A DNA stretch of 64,000 bases from Ailurus styani (Eukaryota; Chordata; Mammalia; Carnivora; Ailuridae). The translations under genes were made by a program, and so were the position numbers. This document shows, in pieces, positions 12,601 through 24,600 of this stretch. The stretch spans positions 1,244,206-1,308,205 of the forward strand of contig LNAC01000009.1 of the NCBI GenBank assembly GCA_002007465.1, read 5' to 3'. Numbering within the stretch: position 1 is the stretch's first letter; each line of letters starts with the position of its first letter. The notes beneath the pieces are model-generated. The model had not been told where the DNA came from. It ran no database searches and saw only the letters and a program-made list of their open reading frames with translations.

Positions 12601-15600
12601 TATATTTGACCACAATTAAAAAAACAAACAAACTATCCAACGAAAGACTCCACGTGGCATAGACTGTATCGACAGCCACACTTCATAGAGGGACGGAGGG
12701 CAGCCCGCGCCTGGGAACCAGCTGTGCCATTTCTTTGCTCTGGGACTTCGGATAAACCACTTAATCTTTTGGTACCCGTATTCCTTCATCAGCAAAAAAG
12801 CTCCTTAAACCCAATTCCCTGCCTAATCTCCAGGGATGGACAGATGCGAAATGGCAGCAAAGAGTGTTCACAGAACACAGTGAACTTGGAAACAAGTGCC
12901 AAATCCATTCTGGGCACCATCCAGATTTGCGGGGGAGGAGAAACCGGGTGTGGACCCAGTCGGGAGTAGCCGAGGGCTCGGCCAGTAATGCTGAAACCCG
13001 TTAGGGAGGAATATGCCCTCCTGGATTGTCTCAGGTGGCCAAAGCCCACAAGTCCATTATTAACGTTGAATGGAAATGAAGGGAGCCAAGAGCCAGGGCG
13101 GGCCCCGCAGGCCAGAGGTAGCCTTTGCTGCTCCTGAGGTCTTGCTGAGTGACGTGCCGCTCTGAGCTGTCATTCCAGAATGGGGAGTCTTTTAAATCCC
13201 ACATCGTGAATCATTATGAAATTTAAGTGAAACATACACAGAACTTCGCAGCAGTCTGGCACGTGAGGCATGCCCAGCCTTTGGTCCCGTTACTAATTAG
13301 ACTTATGAGGAGGTGAGACCACATCCTAGACCCTGTCTCCTTCTGAGCTTTGGTTTTCCTCCAGAAAAATGGGTAACAATGTCCTTCCTACTCCATCCTT
13401 GGGGGTTTTATGAAGCAAATGAAAAAAAAAATAGGGGACGTTCATATACTTGCTAAATGACAAAATACAACCAAACTTAGTTTAAACTTCTTGTCATTTG
13501 TTAAACAAGAATGATGGTAGCTGGTGGCGTGGGTGAAGGGAGCAGGGGCTCGCCAACACTGTGAGGGGGGAGTGTAATCGGGTAAAATACACAAAAGCCC
13601 TAAAAACGTGCGATTTCCATCAGTCAAAGTCAATACTACATGAATGGGCTGATCCTAAGGAAAGGATCGCACATGTGGGCAAAGGTGGCCACAAGCCGCT
13701 ACCCCCAGGGTGTCCATACCAGGGAGCAGCCTGACAAGGGGGGGGCGCGTGAGAGGCTCACGCCTCCTCCAAACAGAGGACACCTCGTCTGCCAGTGAGC
13801 CTTCTGAGTATTTTTTCAGAGGAAATATTCAGAATCTCTGGTCAAGGGAAATACCCAGGCTGTAGGACAGTAATACGGTGTGGTCTCCGTTTGGTTTTTA
13901 ACTTATTTCTGTGTATGTGTATATAAAGAATTTATAGATAGATGGATAGAAATATAGATACATAAAGAATTCATATACAATATATATAAAGAATGTACAG
14001 ATTATATAAAAATAATTACAATGTAAATACGGTCATATACAATTTCAGCTACACATAACTCTTTACATACATAGTGTGTTTATAGGCCCGTGTGTAAGCT
14101 CACATGTGTGTAAAGTGTGAGAGATACACGCCAACATGCAAAATTGTCTGGTTCTCCTTAGCTTCTGGTATCATGGGAGTCTTGTCTTCTACTTGTCTCA
14201 CCTCAAATTCTCCTACGGTGAAAAAGTACTATTTGTGCTTTTTTTGGTTTTTTTGAATCAAAAGTATTGAAGATCAAGTTCTGCCCATGCACCTCCCCCA
14301 TCCCATCCCACCCTGCAGCCCTCCCCCCCCAACCCCGGGACTCACCCTGGACAATGAGCTCCACGTCCCTGTGCTGAGAGCCAGCCGTGTTGGTGACTAC
14401 GCAGCTGTACCTCCCTGCGTCCTCCTGCAGCGCCCGGTCAAGGTGGAGGCTGCCATCTGCCCGGACGGAATGCCGGCTGCCAGGTGGGAGCTGGGCGGGG
14501 GGGGAGGGAGCCCCAGTTTGAACTGCGGCCCGATGCCAAGCCAGCTGAGAGAGTGTTCTGGAAACCACACTGCCTCCTGGGCCAGTGGGGAGCAGGCTGG
14601 ACTGAGAGGCTAGTGGTTTGGAGACTCCTCCACCCCTGGAGAGCTCAGGGCTAGGTGACCTTGACCGCACTCTCCCAGGTCGGCTGGACTAGGGCAAGCT
14701 GCCTGAGCCCAGTGGGCCAATGGGAGCCTCTTCCAAGAGTTCAGGGTTGGGGTCAGAGCCTTTACTGAGCAGAGGCTCGGGCTCCAAGGCTCTTCCACAC
14801 CAAGGCGACAGAGAGGAGGGACAAACTCCCAGGGAGAGAACAAAGCCACAGGGAGTAGAACAGAGGTGTGACCACACCCGATGTGGTCCCAGAGAGAGAA
14901 GCAGAGACAGTGGCTCCTGGTGGCTGCCCAGGTGTGTCCCCACGGGGACTCGGTGGGGCAGGGAGTGCTGCCCCAGAATGGGGCGGGGTACCTCTGTAGA
15001 GACATAAAGTCAGCCTGTCTTCGGGGAGGGCTCTCGGCCTCCTTGCCCCTGTCCTGGGAGTCCAGCCTCACACCCTGCACTCAGGTTCTAGAAGCTTCTC
15101 CTGCGCCATCTCGGGACCAGGCCCTTTGGGGCTGAGAAGGCCTGAGGATGTTTCCGCTCGTGACACTCAGCGGCCCGACAGGCACAGGTCCACCCAGTGT
15201 CCCTACAGAGCTGAAACAGACTCCACATCTCCAACCACTCCCCGTCCTGGCCTTGACAAGGCCCAAGGCCGCTCCTTCCACGCCAGCCCCTCCGATCCTC
15301 CTCGGGAGGGCTTCTCATGGCCGCAGCCCACACCCCCAAGCAGGGGCCTCCTCGGGGTCAAGTGCAATCACACAAGCTGCAGAGGGGGTCTGCAGCACGA
15401 TCGGCCTCTGCGAAGTCCAGGAGCTCCGGGGGCAAACCCCGTGTGCTGTGCACCAGGGTCTGGGAGCAGGAGACATGGTTGCTACCCTAACTCCCTAGCT
15501 ATCCAGGGCCTGCCCATCTGCTGCCGTGAGAGCCCTTCTCTAGGGCCCCAGGATGAGGGGCAAGAATTGAGGGAAGGTTGGAAAGCGGGGGACAAAGAAG

Positions 15601-18600
15601 GCATGGCCACAAGAGGAGAAACGGAAGGAAATAAAGAAAACCGAATCAATATGAGTGAAGAAAGCAGCCGCCGTGCGCCCGGCTGTGCGTATTCAGGAGG
15701 TACTAATGGGCGCGTCTCTGCCCCGGAAGTGTCAGAATGGGGGGTGAAACCATGTCTCTGTGCCCCCCAACGTTCTGCTCCCCAGCCTCAGCACTGATGG
15801 AGCCCAGGGTGCTCCCGCAGCTCTCCAGCGGGGACCGGCAGCCACGCAATCCTCGGTGGGACTTGAGAGGGTGGCTGAGGCTATCAGCCCACTTATCAGA
15901 GAAACTTCTGGAAGGAGGCAGGAAAGAGAGGGAGGAAGAAAGAGCACGCTCCGAAACAAGCGAAGAGCAAAGTGGAGGCCGGGCGGGGTACCCGGCAGCC
16001 CCTCCATCCCCGGGCACCGTGGCCACTGCACCCACGGAGCCAGCACTCACGGGCAGGCCGGCCCTGAGCCAGCGCCTTTCCGGGAAGGGCCTCCCCGCCA
16101 GGACGACACAGGGCAAGGACACGGGCTGCCTCTCCAGCACCCGGACGGTGGAGGCGCTGCTGGCAATCTGCGGCGGGGCTGTGGGGACAGGAGACGGTAG
16201 CGGTCACCCAGATGCCCGCGGGCGGTCACCTGGGGCACAGAGGCGCCACGGCCCCCCTCTCCTCCCGAGGGAACCAGTGGGAGCAGCGGGATGAGGGATC
16301 CTCCAGGGTCCGACTGCGCAGATTCTGGGGGACGCTGCCCAGGAAGGAGGGTTCCAGAGGCTCCTCTCGGAGAGCCTGGCACGGACGCATCTGTCCCAGA
16401 GGGTGGGCGGCCACCGGGGGGGACCTCCCTGGGGGCCCCGATCTCCCCACCAAACCCTCCTCCCCTAGCTCCACCAGCGAACCGTGTCCGGTCACGACGA
16501 GCTGGGCCTCTGCCCGGACCTTCCCAAACACATTTTGAGCTTCGCAGACATACTGGGCCTGGTCTTCAGGGACCACACCTGTGGGGCAGAAAGAGGCAGG
16601 CCTGACTGCCCAGGCGCGCCACCCCTCCAGCCCCCCTGGCGCAGGCAGCCCTCGGCACAGCCCGGCCCTGCAGAGGTGAGGTAGGAGGGCTGGGGGAAGC
16701 AGCCAGGCCTTGGGAGCGTGGCAAGGCCTCAGCGCTCATCTGCAGAAGGGGGGCCGTCTATGAATCCCTGGGCCTTGGGGCGTGATGGGGTGGGGTCGTG
16801 GATGCAGACAACAGGGGCCGGCATGCAGCCTGGCCCAGAGCAAGTGCTGGTAGTAGTGACGATAGTGGCCATGACAGTGGCCAGCACACACAACACCTTA
16901 CACGTGTCAGGAACCGTGCTGGGCGCTTCACATGTGAGACCCACACGGCAACCCCTCCAGGCAGCCTTTTAGTAAAACCCCAGGGGCAGCTTTTGTCCTT
17001 ATCATCCCTGCCTCGGGTTCAGACTAGCAGAACGACTTGACCGGGGTCAGCCAGCCCAGATATGACCCCGCATTCACCGTACCCATGGTCAAGGCCAGGG
17101 GTCAGGGCTCTGCTCCAGGCCCCCCAGCCTCGGGGCTGAGAATGTCGGAAGCCATCCTGTCTCCCTGCCCCCCGCCCAGCCCCATGACTTACTTTCCAAG
17201 AGCAGCACTCCCGACTCGGACTGCCCAGTCCTGCCGCCCCGCCCAGGCCGCAGTGGCCGGCCATCTCCACGGCGCCACGTGACCTTGGGGGGCGGGCGGC
17301 CCGTGGCCCGGCACGCCAGGAGGGCGCTCCTCCCCAGCTCCACGGTGACGTCCCGGGGCAGCTCTGTCAACTGGGGCGCATCTGCAGGGAGAGGACCCTG
17401 CGGTCGTGCCTGGAGGGTGACCCGCCGCACCCCGCAGTGGGCTGATCCCGCCGCCCGCCTCCCCCTCCCCCGCCCCCGTTTTTGGGAGGTTCCATTTCTC
17501 CCAGCCTCACCCTCGTGAACCTGGGGCTGACTCACATCCAGGGCTCCAGGGCCAACCTGAGCTTGGCTTGGTCCAGCCCCGAGAGCTCTTGGGGCTGAGG
17601 CAGAGGGAGCGGCCTTTGGCGGGAGGAAGCTGACGCCACGCCTCATATTCTGCATGGGGTCCTGGGGGCCTCTCCAGGCCTCACCGTGCAGGGGGGGCCA
17701 CAGGCCTGCACCTGGCAGCAACACCTCCCGGGAAGCCCACCTCTGACAGCCCCGGGAGCCCCGCTACCTCGGAGACCCTCCCCCGTCTCGCCCTCCTCCA
17801 CCTTCCTCTTGCAGGTGTCCTGAACTTGGGCAACCATTTCCTGACCCCCGAAGAGCCCAATCCATGGCAAGATGAACGGTCATCTTCACTCTCCTCTTTC
17901 CATCTCTGTTCTAATATTTTTGTAAGGAGTGTATAAAACTCCACCACAAAGTGAAAACAGGCTTACTATAAACGAGGTGGCCTTGCACTTGATGGTGCAA
18001 ATGGGACGGACAGTGGAGAATGACAAGGGCCATCTTAATCATGGCACCAGGACAACAGTCCCAAACAAGGACTGCCCTGCTCACGGGAATCAAACAAAAC
18101 TCCAGTAATACACGAGAATCTATTTCCCCCAATTTTTGCTCCACACACCCCAAATCTCATGCCCTTCCCCAGGGTCACCACAGTGAGAATTTGCAGTGTT
18201 TCTTCTAAGCTTTTTATCTAAGCATTGTCTTATATTTATAATCAGGAGAAAATAAGTTGTTTCCCAAAACAGAAATTCATGATCCCTTCTGCCCTTCGGC
18301 AGGCCAGGAGCCGGGCCAATTCCAGGAGGGTCCAGGCCTTCTCCCCTCAGCTATGGGCACGGTTCTCAGGTCCCTGTCCCCAGACCTATGACCAGGAAGT
18401 TCCCCTAGCCTTTTTTTTTTTAACCCGTGGCATCCAACACCATGGAAAATCCTCCACCCCTTTATTCTGTCTGCCTCCTTCCAAAAATCTCCCCCATCCA
18501 TCCAAATCATGACATCAAATTTCCCTCCTGGCCTAGGGATTAGGGATGTTCCGAGGAGATATAAACACAACTTGGAAAATTACTGCAAGGAGGACCCAAC

Positions 18601-21600
18601 AGCCTTGGAACCAGCCTCAAACACCACCCGCCCGACTCTCTTTCTTGGTGAAGCCTGGCAGCTGCCTAGGCCCAGAATCCCAGAAAGCCTCGGTTCCGGG
18701 CTCGCCTCAGTTGGGATCATTGGTCTCGCAGAGCCCTGGCCCCAGGAGGCGCGGTTTTGCCATCCCCCACCTTGCTGGGCAGATACCCCCAGAGCCTGCC
18801 TTCACCCGCTCCATCCAGCCAGACCTGCTTCTTGACCTGCCCTGCCTTAGCCCCCAGACAGCCTGGCTTTGTCTCCAGGCTCTGGGACACCACAAAGCAC
18901 ACTCTTTCTCTTTCTCCTCCCAGTTCTGAATGTGCCTCCCAAAAGGGACAACCAGTTTTATAACAGGAAATAATACGTACAGAGGGGAGCATCTGGAATG
19001 CCTACTAAGGGACAGGCGTGGTGACGCTGCTTTTAGAAACACAATTTCATCACCCCATTTTACAGATGAGGAAACTGAGTCTCTGTGAGATTAAGGAGGC
19101 TGCCCAAGGGCACAGCTCAAAGTCAACGGCAGAGACGGGCTCAGGGCTTAGGTCTGACTGCTGCTAAAGCCCAGGCTCTCACCCACCGCACCCCTGTGTC
19201 CCCTGGGTCCTCGGGAGCAACTTGGCTACTGTTTTAGCCAGAGCCGCACCCACCTCTCCTGTCCTCTCTTTGGCGTGAACCCCAAAGCAGCCAAATCCCA
19301 GACTCAGATCCCACCCAGAAAACGCCAGCCTCCAGCACAGCCATCCCCCCTGCCCTGGTCCTCCCGGGAGCCCCCAAATAAGGCAGGACCCCAGAATCCT
19401 TGTATGCCAGAGCTGAAGGCCCTGTGGTCCCCTCATTTGCAGATGGGAAACTGAGGCCGGAGGCAGAGGCGGGGTCGGCCCTGAGTCCTGCAGCATGTTG
19501 GTGGGGGCTGGGCTCCCAACCCGGTGCCCTTCCCAGAGACTCATCAGAGGGTCAGGCACCCTTGCTCTTAGGCTCCCTCCTCACAGACTCCCAGGTGACC
19601 CCTGCAGCAACCCAGCAAGGGACCATAAACTGGCCCTGTGTGCAGAGGGAGGTCAGGGTGTCTGTGACTCGGGGGCAACGGCCTCCACAGCCCCCTCCTG
19701 GGACGGTTCCTGCAACTGGGCCTGGCCTGCAGCCGCTGGGCACTCTCCTGGGCCTCTTCCTCCTCCGAAAAATATTGACAGTTCAATTTTATGGCCGCAT
19801 TGACCTAAAGGCAAACACAACCCAGGCGGGATTCATTTTTATCTACTTGTTGTCATCCATTTGTTTCCTTCTGATTTTAAAAGAAGTGAAAATCAGAGCC
19901 TTGTCCCCAGGCCTGGGCCCATCCCGCTGTGCCTGATGCAAAAGCCAGAGCTGCTTCTCTCCTGCTCCCCCAGGCTGGCCGGCGGGGATGGGGGGGTTCT
20001 CTGCACTCCCCAAAACATAGCCTCTTGCCCCCTGCTCAGCTACTCGGCAACCTGGGGCTCCCGGGCCGGGAACAGAAGGCGGGGGTGGAAAGGAGGAAAC
20101 ACAGAGGAACGAGCATCTTGCCTTCCTGGGGGAGAATCCAGCAGGTGCAGAAAACTTCGCTCAGAGCAGCTGGTCTCAGGGAACAGAAAGGGCACTGAAC
20201 TTGGGGAGGGTGTGCCTCCTGGGAGCCCAGTCACCAGCCCTGTGATAAATCCCGCCGCCTCCCTGGGCCCCGGGGCGGCTGGCGTGGTGAGTATCTATTC
20301 CATTCAAGCCCCGAGCGAAGCCTCTATTGCTGTCCTCTCTTTTCACAGATGGGGAAAGGAAGGCTCAGGGAGGTCAATAACTTGGCCAAAGAAGCAGTGG
20401 AGTCTGGGTATCATGGATGCAGGAGTCGCGTCTGCCAGATGCCAGGCCCAGAGGTGATGCAAAGGCGCCCCGGGGGGGCGAACACCAACCCTGGCACTCG
20501 CCACCTCCTTCCCAAACGCGGCCAGGAAGCCGGTTCCCAGCTCAGCAGCAGGAGGTGGGCACAGCGCCCAGCCGTTCCCCGCCCTGGAAGGCTCTGCCGG
20601 CCTGGCTAGGAAGCCCGGGCCACAGCTGCCACCCAGATGGGCAGGAAATTCGATTTCCCACCGCTGCTGCCAGGCCAGCTCTCCCCAGACACACAGGTGC
20701 TGGGCCACGGTCCACCCCTTCCCTGACCTCAAACCCGAAGGCCAGCAGCGGCCAAGAAGCCTGCCTCTGGGCTACCAGCGTCTCCTCCTCTGACAAGGGG
20801 AAGCGGCCCTAACGTCCATCGCTGGCAGGTGAAGGAACAGGACCAGGCGGGCATGTGAGCCTGGGCCCCAAAGAAATAAAGTGCCGCTGAAAAGAAATCA
20901 GGCACAGAGCAGAGGATGACGGCCTGTGAGGATGCCAAGTGCAGTCCTGCCTGGAGCGCCCTCTCCACTCACCCAGAACCTACTATTAACAACGACAGTG
21001 ACATTGATCGGAACGCCTCCGGCCCCAGGCCGGTCTCACCTCACACGCATACAACCTCCCAGAGACAATTTGCCGATGAGGAACCCGAGGCTCAGAGTGG
21101 GGAAGAATGTCCAAGCTCACCCTGCCGCTGAGCATAAGGGATGAAGTCCAGGGACTAAAGGCCTGGACCCTAGGTTCAGATCTCAGCTCTGCCACCCACT
21201 GGCTGTGTGACCTTGGACAAGTCCCTTAACCTCTCTGTGCCTCGTGTTCCCCGTCTGTACAGGAGATAATGACAGAACCCGCCTCAAAGAGTTGTTGAGA
21301 GGTTTACATGTTAGTGCATTAAACATGCTTAGAGCTGGCCCTGGTGCACGGCACATTTCGTAGAAATCCTGGCTTATATGTTCCTCGCTGTCAGGCTCTA
21401 AGCCCGTGGCTTTCCACTCCCACCGCACCCCACCCGTGAGGGAGCCACACGGCTCACTCTCTGCAGGGAACTTCGGAGCACATCACTCTCTACCCTACAA
21501 ACTCCCGACCCCCGCAGGACAAAGCCCAAACTGTGCTGGGCTCCTGAGGCCGAGCACGACCCACAGCGGGCAGGGGCCGCCTGGGTGCCCCTCGGCCCTA

Positions 21601-24600
21601 TCTTGGTACTCCCCGGCTGGCTTCTCTCGCTCTGGGGAGATCTGCCCCTGCGGCTCCCCTTGCCTTGAACACTGCTCCCCAGGTCATCACCTGACCGATG
21701 GCTTCTGGGTCCATTACAGAATCGCCTCCTCCAAGGAGCCTTCCCAGCCCCCAGTGTCATTTGGACCCCTTCTCTGGGCACCAACAGCTCCCCACGATGC
21801 CACTTGCAAGTGCTCGCCACCCTGAGGTCCCACTTGTCTGTTTGCTGTCTCTCTCCTTGACGCCAAGAGCGACACGAAGGCAGATGCTGAGCCCTGCCTG
21901 CTTTGTGTCCCTAGCACAGGGCCCGGCCACCTGGTGACAGCGTGCTGGAGGAAGGAGGGATGGAACAAACGAAGGCTAAGGGTACCCCAAGCCTGGGGGG
22001 GTCCAACCCTGACATGGTACTGTTGTCCTCAGGGCCGGAAGCTTCTACTCACAGGGCCTGCTCCACCCAGGGCCCCCCGCCGTCCTGGGGGAGCCCCTTG
22101 GCCATCCCACCCAGCCTAGACCAGCACGCTGTTGTCTCTCTGTGCTTCCCCGGGACTCCCAACACATGCCTTCCCACTGTGGCCATGGCAAGCCCCTCAG
22201 AGCCCAGCTCGTGCTGGCCCAGCACCCCCAGGAGCCGTGCCCACGACTCCAAGCAATCCCCATGGCCCAGGGTGCTGGCCTGGACTTCAGACGTCAAGGC
22301 CGTGCACCGCCACAGAAGAACCCAGACTCCCCATCTGTGAAAAGGGGATAATCACCCCTCTGTTTATTAAGCACCCAAGATGGGCCAAACCCCATGCTCA
22401 GCACTATATGCCTGATCTTACCGAACCCTCCTGGCCACCCCGTGGCATGATCAGCCCCATTTGACAGATAGGGCAACTGAGGGTCAATGACTCAGCCAAA
22501 GCACACAGGTGGTAAGTGATGGAGACGAGACGGGAACTCAGGTCTGAGGGATGACAATGCCTGTCTCTGTGGCAGGCAGCCTCCAAGGAGCCCTGTCTCC
22601 TGGTACGCACACCCTTGAGCAGCCCCTCCCACCCCCCGTGTGCCAGGGTTGGTGTGTGCGGCCAGCAGAATATTCTAGAAGTGAGTGTATGTCACTTCCA
22701 GAACCTGCTGATCATAGAGACGGCAGCTTCTGTGGGGTTCTCTCCCTCTCCCTCCCCCACTTCCCTTCTCCCTTTCTCTTCTCTCTCTCCCTTCCCTCTG
22801 TCTCTGTTCTCTTTCCCTCCCCTTCTCCCTCTTTCCCCCTTTTCTCTCCTCTCTTTCTCTCTTCTTCCCCCCTCCCCCCTCTTCTCTCTCTCTCTGCCCC
22901 CCTTTATCTCCCCCCTCCTCTTCTCCCTCCCTCTTTCTCTCTTTTCTCTCTCCCTCTCTGTCAGTCTCTCTCTCAGCTCCCTTGCTCGTGGGAATCCATG
23001 TCAAGACAAGCCTTCTAGAGACACACAGCAGACGAACGGAGGCATCCTACCGGCCGCCACGGGAGTGAATCCAGACCGGCTCCTCCAGCCCCAGTCAAGC
23101 CTTCGGATGACACGTCCCCCACTGAAGCACTAATCTCAATCCCGTGAGAGCCTCCGAGCCTCCACCCCCCAGCCAGCCCACTCCCAAACCCAGGCCCTCC
23201 AGAACTGCAAGCAGGTAAATGCTTACTGTTTAAGCCACAGAGCTTTGGGGCAACTTGTCATACAGCGAGAGGCACTGTGTCCTTGGTCCCACGTGCTCTG
23301 GACCCACACGATACCGATTCTACCCCGGCGTTCTCTATGGTGGAGTTCCCTCCTCCCTGCTCAGAGGCGGGCCAAAGGGGCAGGGGGCAGGTGGGGACAA
23401 GCTGTACACTCACGTCCAACCTCCAGCCGGATCTCTGCGGACGCATCGCCCATCTCATTGACGGCCCGGCAGGTGTAGACGCCAGCGTCCCTCTCCCGAG
23501 CTGCTGGGATCCACAGTGTCCCGGAACTGGAGCCCTCGGGGGCCAGAATCATTTCAAGACCCCCTGGACCAAAGATGGGAAAGCATCAGGTGGGTGCCCG
23601 CGGTGGCCTCGGAGGCCGGGGGACCAGGCTGCGGAGGCTTCCTGACCCTCGGGCTCCTGTAGCTGCGCCGGGCTGGGGCCTGGGAGGGGCCGAGTGGGGC
23701 AAGGTTGCTCCCCAAAACCCAGGACCCCTGTTACTTAACGGGGACAGAGTTTTAGTTTTGTAAGAGAAGAGTTCTGGAAACAGATGCTGGTAAAGGTTGT
23801 GCAAAAAGGGAAATGAAGTTAATAGCACTGAGCAGTACCCTAAAAGGGGTTAAGATGCAAAGTTGATTATTTGTATTTTACAATTTTTTTAAAAAAAATT
23901 TTAAGTCAGTAGTCCTGGCTCCAGCCCTGCGGGGGGTTTTCCCTGCACTCCTCTGCTGACCGGAGTGAGCTCAGCACCCACAGACTCGTTGCCTGGGCCT
24001 CCCTGCTGGGTCCCCATCCCCCCCCCCCAGTTCCAGACCGAGGTCACTCTGGGATGAGCACACCCGAGCCACGGCTGCCTCTCTGACTCCTGACCCCAGG
24101 CAGGCCCCCGACACTCACCCCGAGGCCTCCCTCCTTTCTCCCACCTGTGGTCTACGCCCAGCGCCCCCCGCCCCGATCCTGACCCACTTTCTAAATTTTA
24201 ATACATTTTTTTAAATTTTTACTGCTTTTATTGTGGGAAAATGTATGTACACAAAACTTCACTGTTTTAAGCATTTCGAGTGTCCAATTCAGTGGCATCA
24301 AACAGGTTCACATTATCATGCCACCATCACCTCCATCCTCCTCCAGAACTTTCTCAGCTTCCCAAACTGAAACAGTCCCCGGTAAACACTGACCCCCCCA
24401 ACCCCCCACACCCAGCCCCTGGCTCCCACACTTTTCCTTTCTGTCCCTACGCATCTGCCTCGTCCAGGTCCCCATGGAAGTGGGATCCTAGAGTCTGTGT
24501 CCTTCCGTGTGTGGCTGATTTCTCTCCACACCATGTTGCCCAGGCTTATCCGTGCTGTTCTCAGAATTTCACCCCTTGTTTTCAAATTAAAAAATTTTTT

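Larger units (their letters stand above)
17382..23413 (-). other. HMCN2 intron of 6 kb
   Basis: Contains MIR-type pieces (19040-19170, 20290-20420, 21165-21365, 22360-22530), an L2 3' end (21470-21960), and an LTR-like segment with a long pyrimidine tract (22670-23275). The section 17890-18650 is moderately AT-rich and single-copy as far as I can see. Confidence 0.65.

Noticed and set aside
15126..15797. A 223-codon plus-strand open frame
   Set aside because: It lies in a GC-rich HMCN2 intron, shows no recognisable domain and is opposite the gene; GC-rich DNA often yields such frames.
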